A stretch of DNA of 64,000 nucleotides from Paracidovorax wautersii (GTDB taxonomy: Bacteria > Pseudomonadota > Gammaproteobacteria > Burkholderiales > Burkholderiaceae_C): NCBI RefSeq assembly GCF_031453675.1, contig NZ_JAVIZX010000001.1, forward strand, positions 2,626,001 to 2,690,000. Reading direction: 5' to 3'. The position numbers and the translations under genes were made by a program. Under the pieces are notes generated by a model. It had not been told where the DNA came from and searched no databases. It saw nothing but the letters and a program-made list of their open reading frames with translations. This document shows, piece after piece, positions 9,278-20,070 of the stretch; the first letter of the stretch is position 1, and each line of letters opens with the position of its first letter.

Positions 9278-10315
9278 TCAGCCGCGCAGCTGCTCGACGG
9301 TGTCCATCTGCATCTCGAAGCTGAAGAAGCGGTTGCGGCCCTGGGCCTTGGCCGCGTAGAGCGCCTCGTCGGCACGCATCAGCATGCCTTCGGCGCTGGT
9401 CGTCTCGTCGGGGATGCAGGTGGTGATGCCGCCGGACAGGGTCAGCCGGTCGCCCAGGGGCGAGCCTTCGTGGGCGATGGCTCGCACCTTCAGCACCTTG
9501 CCGAGCGCGCGGGCGAACGTCATGGCGCCCGAGCGTGGCGTGTTCGGCAGGATCAGCGCGAACTCTTCGCCACCGTAGCGCGAGGCCACGTCCCGCGGGC
9601 GCACGCACACTTCGCGCAGCACGCGGCTGACTTCCTTCAGACAGGCGTCGCCCTGCACATGGCCGCGGGTGTCGTTGTAGTGCTTGAAATGGTCCAGGTC
9701 GCAGAGCATGAGCGTGAGCGGCGTGCCGTCGCGGCGCGCGGCTGCGATCTCGCTGTGCAGCAGGCGGTCGAAGCCGCGGCGGTTGACCAGGCCGGTGAGC
9801 GCGTCCACCTCGACCATCTCGTTCAGGCGCTGGTTGGCCTGATGCAGTTCCTCGGACAGCGAGACCAGGCGCCGGCGCATGTCCAGCAGGCGCCGCATGG
9901 CGCGCAGCTTGGCCACCAGCACGATGGGCTTGACGGGCTTGACCAGGTAGTCGTCGCCGCCGGCCTCGATCCCGCGCCACACGTCCAGATCGCTGTCCAG
10001 GGCCGAGAGGAAGATGATGGGGGTCCAGCCGCCGGGCTCGGACTCGCGCATCTGCTGCGCGACCCAGTAGCCGTCTTCGGCGCCGGCCAGGCGGATGTCG
10101 AGCAGCACCAGATCGGGACGGTGCTGGCGGAAGGCTTCGACGGCCGGGTGGGCCGAGCCGGCCTCGTGCACTTCGGTGATGCCGACGTGGCGCAGCTCGC
10201 CCACCAGCGCAGCCCGCATGGAGGCCTGGTCCTCGACGACCAGCACCGAAAAGGAGCCTGCTTCGGCAATGGGGGCCGAGGGAACGGGCTGGCCGGAGAT
10301 GGGGGTGACAGGCAT
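9278..10315 (-). CDS. Response regulator with diguanylate cyclase (GGDEF) output
   Basis: A 345-residue PleD-like protein. An N-terminal receiver domain (about residues 22-140) has the acidic pocket at Glu28/Asp29, phospho-acceptor Asp73 in LVLLDIRL and Lys126 in YLVKPVKP. A short coiled linker follows. The GGDEF domain (about 165-335) has an intact active site GGEEF at 248-252 and an inhibitory I-site RPRD at 239-242, five residues before it. It should make cyclic di-GMP when phosphorylated and be product-inhibited. The partner kinase is not nearby. It lies downstream of lysS on the same strand, separated by a hairpin element. Confidence 0.93.
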   Translation of the reverse strand: MPVTPISGQPVPSAPIAEAGSFSVLVVEDQASMRAALVGELRHVGITEVHEAGSAHPAVEAFRQHRPDLVLLDIRLAGAEDGYWVAQQMRESEPGGWTPIIFLSALDSDLDVWRGIEAGGDDYLVKPVKPIVLVAKLRAMRRLLDMRRRLVSLSEELHQANQRLNEMVEVDALTGLVNRRGFDRLLHSEIAAARRDGTPLTLMLCDLDHFKHYNDTRGHVQGDACLKEVSRVLREVCVRPRDVASRYGGEEFALILPNTPRSGAMTFARALGKVLKVRAIAHEGSPLGDRLTLSGGITTCIPDETTSAEGMLMRADEALYAAKAQGRNRFFSFEMQMDTVEQLRG

Positions 10316-10389
10316 GGGCGGTTCCGGTGGATCTCTGTGCGGGGCAGGGCACGCGCAGTGCCGTGCAGGCCAGTGTAGGCCCGCTCAGC

Positions 10390-10446
10390 ACGTGTTGACG
10401 ATCTCCCTGCGGCCGCGCAGCGGCATTTGCGAGATCGGCAACACGT
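10390..10446. mobile_element. Short palindromic element related to the 48.9-kb MITE-like element
   Basis: The arms are ACGTGTTGACGATCTC (10390-10405) and GAGATCGGCAACACGT (10431-10446), complementary at 15 of 16 positions. The centre is CTGCGGCCGCGCAGCGGCATTTGC. The left half aligns with the left end of the 267-bp element at 48910: both run CGTGTT.ACGATCT, then GGCCGCGCAG.GG..TTTGCG. It looks like an internally deleted relative. It sits between lysS and the GGDEF gene and ends four bases from the lysS stop codon. Confidence 0.6.
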
Positions 10447-10450
10447 TTTT

Positions 10451-12007
<1,557 letters not shown>

Positions 12008-12063
12008 TCCGCTGCCAAGGGGCGAGCGGGCAGGAGGGTAGAAGAAGGGCGAAACCCCCGATT

Positions 12064-13302
12064 CTAAGTTTCCTGGCCGCCCCCGGGGGCGCGGCAGTGC
12101 CCGGCGGATGCCTCGCAGGCACGCACGATCCAGGCCGTCCACAGCAGCAGCCCGGCGGCAGACGCGATGGACAGCCACCACACATGCGCGGCGGCCGTGA
12201 GTGAGAAGGCTGGTACGGCCGGCAGGCACAGTGCGACCCACTGCAGCGCCGCGAGCGCGATGGCCGCGCGCGAGAATCCCGTCGCCCGCCCTGACTGAAA
12301 GGGCAGGTGGCTGCAGGCCGCATGCACGCAGGCGGCCGCCTGCCACAGCGTGATGGGCAGCACATACGGCAATGCGGCCTGCCATCCGGGCAGCCAGCCC
12401 AGCGACAGCGCCGCTGCGCAGGCCGCGCCCAGCGCGCCCGCCAGCCCGGCGCCCGCCGCGCCGGCCCACAGCGGATGTGCGTGCCAACGTTGCCCGCGGG
12501 CCAGCAGCACCTGCGCCCAGGCGGTGTGCACTACCACGGGCACCATGCCCAGCAGGCGCAGCAGCACGGCCAGCAGGCCTGCCTCCGCCGCACCGTGCAC
12601 CCGCTGCCAGACCAGCAGCAGCGCCGCGCCGGTCGCGGCGTCCACGGCGGTGTGCGCCAACCGCAGCGCCGGGCTGCGCGAATCACGCTGGGTGGATTCT
12701 GCCGGCGCGGGAGCACTGCCGGGCGTCGCGGGTGGCGCGGCGCCCTCTGCCGCGCCGCGCAGCCACAGGCAACCCACCGCATAGCCGGACGCCGCGGCTG
12801 CCAGCAGCAACGGGGCGCCGGCGTCCGGCCAGGCCGAAGCGCCCACACCGGCGACGGCCAGCGCGCACACCGGTGGAACGGCCCGCGCACCGGCCGCCGA
12901 CAGCGGGGAGGCGGCGCGCAGCGCCACCGGTTGCGCGATGTACCAGCCGGCCTGCAGCACGGCCAGCAGCGCGGCCCAGCCGAGGCTGGCCGCCAAGGGG
13001 GCGCCGCCCCACACCATGGCCAGGGCCGCCACGGGCAGCAGCAGCGCCAGCCGCCGCGCCGTGCCCACCACGGCCTGGCGGCGCGCCTGCGCCACCGGCA
13101 CGTGTGCATCGGCCAGCAGGCGCAGCGGGCTCTGGGCCAGTGCGAGCGTCATCCAGAAGAACGCCACCTGTGCGATCACGGCGAAGCGGCCCACCGCGTC
13201 GGGCGCGAAGGCGCGCAGCATCAGCAGGCTGAACAGCGCCTGCGCTGTCAGCGAGGCTGCGCTGCCGAGCGCCACGGCCACCGAAGCGCGCGGCAGCTTC
13301 AT
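12064..13302 (-). CDS. Flippase-like polysaccharide transport membrane protein
   Basis: A 412-residue, very hydrophobic protein with about 12 membrane segments, rich in Ala and Leu. The N-terminal half ([21 protein letters not shown]) resembles O-antigen/teichoic-acid flippases of the Wzx/MATE-like fold. The likely role is to flip the lipid-linked glycan made by the genes upstream. Its ATG at 13302 overlaps the stop codon of the preceding glycosyltransferase as ATGA, which fixes the start and implies translational coupling. It is the last gene of the glycan operon; lysS follows in the same direction after 56 bases. Sequence similarity is general, so the family call is moderate. Confidence 0.65.
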   Translation of the reverse strand: MKLPRASVAVALGSAASLTAQALFSLLMLRAFAPDAVGRFAVIAQVAFFWMTLALAQSPLRLLADAHVPVAQARRQAVVGTARRLALLLPVAALAMVWGGAPLAASLGWAALLAVLQAGWYIAQPVALRAASPLSAAGARAVPPVCALAVAGVGASAWPDAGAPLLLAAAASGYAVGCLWLRGAAEGAAPPATPGSAPAPAESTQRDSRSPALRLAHTAVDAATGAALLLVWQRVHGAAEAGLLAVLLRLLGMVPVVVHTAWAQVLLARGQRWHAHPLWAGAAGAGLAGALGAACAAALSLGWLPGWQAALPYVLPITLWQAAACVHAACSHLPFQSGRATGFSRAAIALAALQWVALCLPAVPAFSLTAAAHVWWLSIASAAGLLLWTAWIVRACEASAGHCRAPGGGQET

Positions 13303-14234
13303 GGCGTGAGCCCCATGTGGCGCCAGACGGCCATGCGGGCGACCACCCGGGGCCACGCGGCATCGGAGAGCGCTCCCGGAGGAAGCGCCGGCGGCAACTG
13401 CAGCGCATGCTCCAGCGCGGCGGTGGTTGCGGCACCGCCGGTGGCGCGCGCCGGCAGATAGCCGATCTGTGCACCGTGCTCTTGGGCAAAGCGGCGCACC
13501 CAGGGGTAGTCGGTGCTGGCCACCTGGAGGCCGGCCGCGCAGTATTCCAGCAGCTTGGTCGATGTCTGCTGCGTGAACGGCGCGCGGCGGGGCACCAGGT
13601 TCAGGCCGCAGCGGGCGGTGCGCAGCAGGGCGGCCACCTCAGGCTGGGGGACCCGGCCGGTGCAGGTGGTGCCCGGCAGCTGCTGCAGCGCCTCCAGCTC
13701 GGGCGGGAGCGCACCGATCAGCAGCAGGCGCCGGCCGGACCGCGCGATCGCGTTCAGCACAGGCAGAAAGCCCGCCAGCCGGCGCATCTCGCCCAGGTAG
13801 ACGAAATCGTGCGCCGGCGCGGCGGCGGCCGGTGTGGTGGCCGTCTGCAGCAGATTCGCGGGGATGCCCATGTCCCGGCACTCGTGCGGCACGCCGTCGG
13901 CAAAACCCATACGGTCGCGCACCCAGGCATTCTGGAAGATGCGGTAGTGCGGCCGGGGCTGCGTCCAGCGCTTGATCAGGTCCTTGGGCCAGGCCAGCGG
14001 CGGCACCGAGGCCGACGCGTATTCGTGCACCTGCCAGGCCTGGGGAAAACGCGCGGCCTGCGCCGGCGCCACGCGCCCGCACATCCACCAGACGAATCGC
14101 GCATCGGCCGGCACGGTATCCGAGCGGCGGTGCATGGCGGCCTGTGCCTGCCGTGACTGCAGCCAGTCCTGGTAGGCCGCCAGCTCGGGCAGATAGGCCT
14201 CGCCCGCATGGATGAAATGCACGGTGACCGTCAT
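13299..14234 (-). CDS. Glycosyltransferase of the glycan operon (second of two distal GTs)
   Basis: A 311-residue protein with a GT-B-type C-terminal half. It shows DFVYLGEMRRLAGFLPVLNA, LLLIGALPPELEAL and then NLVPRRAPFTQQTSTKLLEY, the family's nucleotide-sugar binding region. An N-terminal sheet begins MTVTVHFIHAGEAYLPEL. It should add one sugar to the growing lipid-linked glycan; donor and acceptor cannot be read from sequence. Both ends overlap neighbours by ATGA (start 14234, stop 13299), so it is coupled to the genes on either side. Confidence 0.75.
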   Translation of the reverse strand: MTVTVHFIHAGEAYLPELAAYQDWLQSRQAQAAMHRRSDTVPADARFVWWMCGRVAPAQAARFPQAWQVHEYASASVPPLAWPKDLIKRWTQPRPHYRIFQNAWVRDRMGFADGVPHECRDMGIPANLLQTATTPAAAAPAHDFVYLGEMRRLAGFLPVLNAIARSGRRLLLIGALPPELEALQQLPGTTCTGRVPQPEVAALLRTARCGLNLVPRRAPFTQQTSTKLLEYCAAGLQVASTDYPWVRRFAQEHGAQIGYLPARATGGAATTAALEHALQLPPALPPGALSDAAWPRVVARMAVWRHMGLTP

Positions 14235-15298
14235 CGCCGCACCAGCACCTGGGATAGGGCATCGCTCCACTGCTGCGCAAAGCGTGCCGGATCGTGCGCG
14301 CCGAGCACCGCGTTCAGCGCGGCTTGCACTTCGGCCGCCGGCAGGCCCAGCACGCGCACCACGGCCTGCGCCAGCGCTGCGGGGCTGTCGCCGGCCGCCA
14401 GCAACGGAGCGGCAGCGCCGCACACGGTCTCCTGCAGGGCGGGCAGCGGCGGCGCGACGAAGGGAAGGCCCGCCGCCGCGGATTCCAGCACGCTCAAGGG
14501 GCAGCCGCCCTCGTAGCGCGAGGCCAGCACCGTCAGGCGCCAGGCCGGGTCGATCGCCTGGTGGCGAGGGCGCTCGCCCGCAAAGACCAGGCGCCCGGCG
14601 GCGCACAGGTCGGCGCCTTCCGCTTCCAGGGCCGCGCGCAGCGGGCCATCGCCGACCAGCGTGAGACGGTAGGTGCGTGGTAGGGCGCGCAGCATGGCGA
14701 TCAGGTGCTGCGGGGCTTTCTCGGGGGCGAGGCGGCCCACGTAGCCCAGTTCCACGGCAGCGCCGGCGGTGATGGCGGTGTGCGCGGACAACGGGGCGGC
14801 GCGTTGCCGCACGGCATTGGGAATCACCCAGCCGCGGCCCGGCGCGATGGCACGGCCTGTAAAGGCTTCGAATGATTGACGGGTATGTGCGGAGTTGAAG
14901 ACGTAGGCCGGTATGCGGCGGTACAGCCACCGCAGGACGGCCTGGCGGGCCGGCGGCACCGGCGCCTGTGCCAGCACCTCCTGCAGCGGGCCGTGCACCC
15001 ACACCAGACAGGGCCTGCGGCGCAGTTGCGCCAGGGCCCGACCCACGTAGGCGGTACGGAAATTGTTGGTGGCCACGATGGCGTCGCACCGCCACGCGGC
15101 CCGCGCGAGCGCGGCGGGCGAGGTGCGGTTGAGCGCCTCCACTTGCAGCCCCTCCCAGCCCAGCGCCTGCAGGCCGTGCTGCAGCTCGTCGATCATGGCG
15201 TTCACGCCGCCGGTGGCGTCGTTCTCCTGCAGCAGCAGGATGCGGGCCTGGCGTGGCGCGTGCGGCGGAGAGCGGTCCATGGGCGGAGGCGGGGCCAT
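14231..15298 (-). CDS. GT4-type glycosyltransferase
   Basis: A 355-residue GT-B glycosyltransferase. The N-terminal domain starts ARILLLQENDATGGVNAMID and has the acceptor-side motif VATNNFRTAYVGRAL. The C-terminal domain has ELGYVGRLAPEKAPQHLI, TLVGDGPLRAALE and the E-x7-E donor-binding motif in RYEGGCPLSVLESAAAGLP. The start at 15298 is set by a TGATG overlap with the corrected stop codon of the sugar transferase upstream. A later in-frame ATG at 15280 is possible. The open frame continues far upstream only because the sugar transferase is frameshifted into it. Confidence 0.85.
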   Translation of the reverse strand: MAPPPPMDRSPPHAPRQARILLLQENDATGGVNAMIDELQHGLQALGWEGLQVEALNRTSPAALARAAWRCDAIVATNNFRTAYVGRALAQLRRRPCLVWVHGPLQEVLAQAPVPPARQAVLRWLYRRIPAYVFNSAHTRQSFEAFTGRAIAPGRGWVIPNAVRQRAAPLSAHTAITAGAAVELGYVGRLAPEKAPQHLIAMLRALPRTYRLTLVGDGPLRAALEAEGADLCAAGRLVFAGERPRHQAIDPAWRLTVLASRYEGGCPLSVLESAAAGLPFVAPPLPALQETVCGAAAPLLAAGDSPAALAQAVVRVLGLPAAEVQAALNAVLGAHDPARFAQQWSDALSQVLVRR

Positions 15299-16627
15299 CA
15301 GCGGGCGCCGAAGCCCGTGGCGACGATACGCACGGTCTTGTAGGCGATGAGCAGGTCCAGCGCGATGGAGTAATGCGCCAGGTAGTACAGGTCGTAGCTG
15401 AGCTTGGTGGCGGTTTCCGCCTCGCTGCCGGCGTAGCCCTGCTGCACCTGCGCCCAGCCCGTCAGGGCCCGGGCGGACCAGGTGGCGGTAGGCGTACGCC
15501 GGGATGCGCCGGGTGAATTCCTCCACGAAGGCCTGCTGCTCCGGCCGGGGCCCGATCAGGCTCATGTGGCCGCACAGCACGTTCCACAGCTGGGGCAGTT
15601 CGTCCAGCCGCGTGCGGCGCAGCACGCGGCCCAGGCGGGTGATGCGGGCATCGCCGGTGCGGGCGAAACGCGCAGCGGCGTCCTGCGGGTGGTGCTGCAT
15701 GCTGCGCAGCTTCCACAGGCGGAACGGCTGCCCGTCACGGCCGACGCGGATCTGCGAGAACAATGCCGGCCCGGGCGAGTCGCACCGGACGGCCAGGCCG
15801 AGCAGGGCGCACAGCGGCAGCCACAGCGGCAGCGTGGCTGCGCACACGGCAAAGTCCAGCCCGCGCTTGAAGAGGTCGTAGCTGGGGCTGACTTCCAGAT
15901 CCCACAGCGAGCGGGCGTCGTGCGGCACCACCACCTTGCGGCCGCTCAGCAGCTCGGCCAGCTGTTCGACCGTGTACAAGCGCATTCGTGCCAGGCGCAG
16001 GGCGCTGATCATCTGCTCCGGGCCGCACGTAGCGCCGGAGGCGCGCTCGTCGATCACCACACCGTCCCAGTGCCTGGCGGCCGCCGCCTCGCCCTGCCAG
16101 GGCTGCAACTGCAGGCGCGGCGCGAGGCCTGCGACGGGCTGGCCGACGAGGGCCTCCAGCCGCTGCGGCACGCTGGGGTCCAGATAGGCCAACTGCCATA
16201 CCTGGCGCCGCTGTTGCAGCCAATGGCCCCAGAGGAACCAGACGGTCGCGAGCAGGTAGGACAACAGCACGGCGCCGCGCGAATAAGGCTGCTGCGCCAG
16301 CGCAAAGCCCAGCGGCGTGAGCAGGTAGGGCAGGCTGGTGGCGGCGAGGATGAAGCTGCTGCGCTCCATGGCGGGCAGATGCGCGCCCTTGTAGATCCAG
16401 CGGGCCGACACGGCATAGGGCAGCGCGCACCACAGGACGGTCTGCGCGAACTGGTAGGTGGCCCGCCCGGTGTGCTCCAGCAAGAGCGCCATGGCGTAGG
16501 CGAGCACCAGCGTGGCCATGCCGGCCAGGCTCCAGCGCAGCACGAAGCCCCGCTGGCGCGCTGGCATGGCGTGCCCCAGCTGGGGCAGGCCCGCAGCAGC
16601 GAGCGGGGAAGGGGAGGGTCGGGTCAT
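15298..16627 (-). pseudogene. Undecaprenyl-phosphate sugar phosphotransferase, one-base frameshift
   Basis: This is a polyprenyl-phosphate hexose-1-phosphate transferase (WcaJ/WbaP type), which starts repeat-unit synthesis by loading the first sugar phosphate on undecaprenyl phosphate. About four N-terminal membrane helices and a CoA-binding-like middle come first. The catalytic C-terminal domain has SYDLFKRGLDFAVCAATL, SPGPALFSQIRVGRDG, LWKLRSM, RTRLDELPQLWNVLCG and MSLIGPRPE. After HLVRPG the expected LTGWAQVQQGYAG is read only if one C is removed from a GGGCCC run at about 15465-15470. The corrected reading runs LSYDLYYLAHYSIALDLLIA and stops at 15298, overlapping the next ATG. Corrected length is 442 residues. 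It may be a real mutation or a sequencing error. Confidence 0.85.
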
Positions 16628-17772
16628 GCGAGAGCTCGCTCGTAGGCGCGCAGCACGCCTGCGGCCATGGTGTCGGGGGCGTGGTGCTGGGCGTAGCGTG
16701 CCCGGGCTGCCTGGCCCAGTCGCCCGCGCAAGGCGGGGTCCGCTGCCAGTCTCAGCAGGGCGTCGGCCAGCGCAGCGGGATTGTTGGGCACACGCAGGCC
16801 GCAGGTGTCGTCTGGCAGCAGTTCCCGCGTGCCCGGCAGGTCGCTGGCCACGATGGCCTGGCCGGCGCGCATCGTCTCGATGACGGCGAGCGGCAGGCCC
16901 TCGTGGTCGGAGACCAGCACGCCGATGGCATGGCGTGCCAGGCGCTGCGGCACATCGTCCACATCGCCTGTGAAGCTGATCTGCGCCAGGCCCAGCTGCT
17001 GCGCCTGGGCCTCGAGGGCGCCGCGCATCGGCCCGTCGCCGATGAGTGTGGCGGGCAGCTCGCGCCCGAGCGCATCGCGCACGCGGCCAAGGGCCTGCAG
17101 CAGCAGATCGGGCCGCTTGGGCGCTGCCAGGCGGGCCACCATGGCGATGCGGGGTGTGTCGTCTGCGGGCCGGGCGCGCTCCTCGCAGTCTTCCACGCCG
17201 TTGTGCACCACGAGGACGCGGTCGCGCGCGATGGGCAGGGTCCGCGCCAGCTGGGCCTCGTGGCCGGAGACGCACACCATCGCGCGGGTGAGCGGCGCCA
17301 GCGCGCACTCCACGGCCCAGGCGGGTATGCGGCGCGACCACGGCGCACCGGCCTTGAACGCAAAGCCGTGCACGGTGTAGACCACCGGCACGTGCGCCAG
17401 GCGGCCGGCCAGCCGGGCGACGACGCCTGCCGCGGCGCTGTGCGCATGCAGCAGGTCGGCAGGGTGTGCTTGCAGGTGGCCGCGCAAGGTGCGTACGGCA
17501 CGCCACACGGCCGAGGGCGTGAGCCGGTTGCCCAGATCGGGGATCCGCAACACGGGAATGGACCGGGTCTGCAGGGCCTGGGCCAGCGGTGGCTGCGTGT
17601 CGCTGCCGCCGATGGCGACCTGCGGTGTGATCCGGCCCGTGGCCTGCTGCGCGCTGCACAGGGTGCGCACATGGGTCTGAGCGCCTCCGGCCTCGCCCTT
17701 GGTGATGACGTGGAGGATGTTGAGCGTGCGGTGTGGAGGGGCCGCCGGCGCGGGCGATGCGCCCTGGGTCAT
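16624..17772 (-). CDS. GT4-family glycosyltransferase
   Basis: A 382-residue glycosyltransferase. The N-terminal glycine-rich motif is LNILHVITKGEAGGAQTHV. The C-terminal domain shows RIAMVARLAAPKRPDLLLQA, TLIGDGPMRGALEA and the E-x7-E motif in SDHEGLPLAVIETMRAGQ. The architecture is that of WcaL- and PimA-like retaining enzymes. It probably adds an early sugar after the priming transferase downstream. Its stop codon overlaps the next start as ATGA, and it begins eight bases after the LON-domain gene. Confidence 0.88.
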   Translation of the reverse strand: MTQGASPAPAAPPHRTLNILHVITKGEAGGAQTHVRTLCSAQQATGRITPQVAIGGSDTQPPLAQALQTRSIPVLRIPDLGNRLTPSAVWRAVRTLRGHLQAHPADLLHAHSAAAGVVARLAGRLAHVPVVYTVHGFAFKAGAPWSRRIPAWAVECALAPLTRAMVCVSGHEAQLARTLPIARDRVLVVHNGVEDCEERARPADDTPRIAMVARLAAPKRPDLLLQALGRVRDALGRELPATLIGDGPMRGALEAQAQQLGLAQISFTGDVDDVPQRLARHAIGVLVSDHEGLPLAVIETMRAGQAIVASDLPGTRELLPDDTCGLRVPNNPAALADALLRLAADPALRGRLGQAARARYAQHHAPDTMAAGVLRAYERALA

Positions 17773-17779
17773 GGGGCGA

Positions 17780-18418
17780 TCATGGGGCGATGCCCGTGCG
17801 GTCCAGCACGTCGCCCACCAGCTCCAGGCGCAGCAGCGGGTTGTCCAGCGCCATCAGCTGTTGCTTGAGGTCGACCGGAACGGGCAGCAGTTCGCACCAG
17901 CGGTTCGCCACCCAGCCGCAGTCGGCCAGCTGATCCGGCGTCGGGTCGGGCAGGGTGGCGGCGGCTTCCGCATCGCGCTGGCGCAGCTGACCCAGTACCT
18001 GGGCCAGGGCGGAGGGAATGCGCTGCAGGTCTTCCGGCACCGCCACTACCGTGTCGGCAGGCAGTTGCTCCACATCGGCCACCCACAGCCCGCTCGGAAG
18101 GCGCTCGCGCCGCTGGATGCGAAAGCGCTGCGTGCCGCTGGCCTGCAGCAGGACCAGGCCGGCCTGGGGGCTGTGCAGGCTGTCGATGGCGGCCAGCGTG
18201 CCTACGTCGTGCAACTCCTCCTGCGGTGCGCCCGCCTGGCGCACTTCGCTGCCCTGCCGCAGGCCGACCACGCCGAAGGGTGCACCGGCCTGCTGGCACT
18301 TGCGCACCATGTCCAGGTAGCGCACCTCGAACACGCGCAGCGGCAGCAGTCCGCCCGGAAACAGCACAGTACCGAGCGGAAACAGCGGGAGGGAAGACAG
18401 GGTGAGGGGGCGGGGCAT
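17780..18418 (-). CDS. LON N-terminal-domain (PUA-like) protein
   Basis: A 212-residue protein made only of the substrate-binding domain of Lon protease, without ATPase or protease domains. It opens LPLFPLGTVLFPGGLLPLRVFEVRYLDM, the family hallmark, and later has FGVVGLRQG and VGTLAAI. Such stand-alone proteins are common in proteobacteria and their role is unknown. ATG at 18418 is chosen because the hallmark follows at once. Upstream frame extends through the divergent yggT start and is not credible. It heads the glycan operon, apparently by position only. Confidence 0.85.
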   Translation of the reverse strand: MPRPLTLSSLPLFPLGTVLFPGGLLPLRVFEVRYLDMVRKCQQAGAPFGVVGLRQGSEVRQAGAPQEELHDVGTLAAIDSLHSPQAGLVLLQASGTQRFRIQRRERLPSGLWVADVEQLPADTVVAVPEDLQRIPSALAQVLGQLRQRDAEAAATLPDPTPDQLADCGWVANRWCELLPVPVDLKQQLMALDNPLLRLELVGDVLDRTGIAP

Positions 18419-18496
18419 GGCGGAAGGGCGGGACCAGGCCGCTATCATCCCACGGCCTGCGGGGGTTGCGCTGCGGGCTCTTTGCCGGACCCATCC

Positions 18497-19045
18497 ATGC
18501 TGTACCAGATTGCTTCCTTCCTGCTCGACGTCATCGGCGGACTGCTCACCGGAGCCTGCCTGCTGCGCCTGTACATGCAACTGCAGCGCGTGCCGTTCTC
18601 GAATCCCGTGGGCCGGCTCGTGTTCGCGCTCAGCGACTGGCTGGTGCTGCCCCTGCGCAAGGTGATCCCCTCTGCCGGCGGGTGGGACCTGGCCTGCCTG
18701 GTCGGCGCGCTGCTGCTGCAGCTGGCGCAGTACCTGCTGCTGTGGCTGATGCTCGGGGCCGGCGCCGGCCTAGCGTGGCTGCCCTGGCTGGCCGTGTTCG
18801 GGCTGGCACGGGTGGCCGTGTCGGGCCTGATGGGTTTGCTGATCGTCTATGCCGTGCTGTCGTGGATCCAGACGCGCTCGCTCATCGGCGACGTGATCGC
18901 CCGCCTGTGCGATCCGGTGCTGCGCCCCGTGCGCCGCGTGGTGCCCCTGCTGGGCGGTGTGGATCTGTCGCCGCTGGTGCTGCTGGTGCTGCTGCAGGTG
19001 CTGATGATCGTGCTGGGCCACCTGCAGGGCGCGGTGATGCGCTGA
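18497..19045 (+). CDS. yggT: YggT-family membrane protein
   Basis: A 182-residue membrane protein with two YggT repeats. Each has a hydrophobic helix followed by a re-entrant motif, PFSNPVGRLVFALSDWLVLP in the first and RLCDPVLRPVRRVVPLLGGV in the second. The family is linked to cell envelope and division functions in several bacteria, but its molecular role is not settled. The start at 18497 gives the usual MLYQIASFLLDVIGG opening. It is divergent from the LON-domain gene, with a 78-base shared upstream region. Confidence 0.88.
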   Translation: MLYQIASFLLDVIGGLLTGACLLRLYMQLQRVPFSNPVGRLVFALSDWLVLPLRKVIPSAGGWDLACLVGALLLQLAQYLLLWLMLGAGAGLAWLPWLAVFGLARVAVSGLMGLLIVYAVLSWIQTRSLIGDVIARLCDPVLRPVRRVVPLLGGVDLSPLVLLVLLQVLMIVLGHLQGAVMR

Positions 19046-19070
19046 GCGGTATTCGACTATTTACCCCATA

Positions 19071-19120
19071 AAAATAGCTGCTGGCGCTTGCTGTACAAGC
19101 GCGAGCAGCTATTTTTTTGA
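19071..19120. terminator. R1 repeat acting as a bidirectional terminator (copy 5)
   Basis: AAAATAGCTGCTGGCGCTTG, short loop, then CAAGCGCGAGCAGCTATTTTTTT. The stem is about 17 bp with an A run on one side and seven Ts on the other. It lies between convergent yggT and accD and can end both transcripts. A near-identical copy, sharing the downstream GATAGTGCGGT as well, lies at 40511-40570, also between convergent genes. Confidence 0.8.
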
Positions 19121-19143
19121 TAGTGCGGTACTGGCGGTGCGCG

Positions 19144-20016
19144 TCAGGCCACGGAATCTGCCGGCAGGCGCTGCAGCATGGCCAGGCTGCGGGCGATGGT
19201 GTCGCGCAGTTCGCGGCGGTCGCAAATGAAGTCCACGGCACCCTTGGTCTGCAGGAACTCGGCGCGCTGGAAGCCCTCGGGCAGCTTCACGCGCACGGTG
19301 GATTCGATCACGCGCGGGCCGGCAAAGCCGATCAGCGCCTTGGGCTCGGCCACCACGATGTCGCCCACGAAGGCGAAGCCGGCCGACACGCCGCCCATGG
19401 TCGGGTCGGTCAGCACGCTGATGTAAGGCAGGCCCTTCTTGGCCAGGCGCGTGAGCGCCGCATTGGTCTTGGCCATCTGCATGAGCGACAGCAGGCCTTC
19501 CTGCATGCGGGCGCCGCCGGTGGCGGTAAAGCACACGAACGGCACTTTCTGCTCGATGGCGGTTTCCACGCCGCGCACGAAGCGCTCGCCCACCACGCTG
19601 CCCATGGAGCCGCCCATGAAATCGAACTCGAAGCAGGCGGCCACCAGGTTGATGCTCTTCACCGCACCGCCGATGACGATGAGGGAGTCGGTCTCGCCGG
19701 TGTTCTCCAGCGCTTCCTTCAGCCGCTCGGTGTACTTGCGGCTGTCCTTGAATTTGAGCGCATCCACGGGCAGCACTTCCTGGCCGATCTCATAGCGCCC
19801 TTCCGGGTCCAGGAAGGCGTTGAGGCGGGCGCGCGCGCCGATGCGGTGGTGGTGGCTGCAGTGGGGGCAGACGTTCTGGTTCTGTTCCAGATCGGTCTTG
19901 TAGAGCACGGTCTCGCAGCTCGGGCACTTGATCCACAGGCCTTCGGGCACCTGATGGCGCTCTGCGGGGTCGGTCTGCTGGATCTTGGATGGCAGGAGTT
20001 TTTCGAGCCAGGACAT
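19144..20016 (-). CDS. accD: Acetyl-CoA carboxylase carboxyltransferase subunit beta
   Basis: AccD is the beta half of the carboxyltransferase that makes malonyl-CoA, the first committed step of fatty-acid synthesis. It has 290 residues. An N-terminal four-cysteine zinc ribbon (CPSC...CPHC) is followed by the crotonase-fold core with [19 protein letters not shown] and [14 protein letters not shown]. The start at 20016 has the Shine-Dalgarno sequence AAAGGAA. It follows trpA on the same strand, as in many proteobacteria, across an R2 repeat. Confidence 0.96.
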   Translation of the reverse strand: MSWLEKLLPSKIQQTDPAERHQVPEGLWIKCPSCETVLYKTDLEQNQNVCPHCSHHHRIGARARLNAFLDPEGRYEIGQEVLPVDALKFKDSRKYTERLKEALENTGETDSLIVIGGAVKSINLVAACFEFDFMGGSMGSVVGERFVRGVETAIEQKVPFVCFTATGGARMQEGLLSLMQMAKTNAALTRLAKKGLPYISVLTDPTMGGVSAGFAFVGDIVVAEPKALIGFAGPRVIESTVRVKLPEGFQRAEFLQTKGAVDFICDRRELRDTIARSLAMLQRLPADSVA

Positions 20017-20070
20017 GAGAATTCCTTTGGTTGGATGGGCCAGCGAAGCAGGGCCTCTGAAGCCGGCGTG

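Noticed and set aside
8451-10391. 646-residue minus-strand open frame covering both the MscS and the GGDEF genes
   Set aside because: The MscS part is real, but upstream it runs in the wrong frame through the GGDEF gene. The separate genes have proper domains and starts.
14231-17659. 1142-residue minus-strand open frame that looks like a fusion of several glycosyltransferases
   Set aside because: It joins the frame of the 14231-15298 glycosyltransferase to that of the frameshifted sugar transferase and then to an antisense-like part of the GT4 gene. The separate genes with overlaps explain it better.
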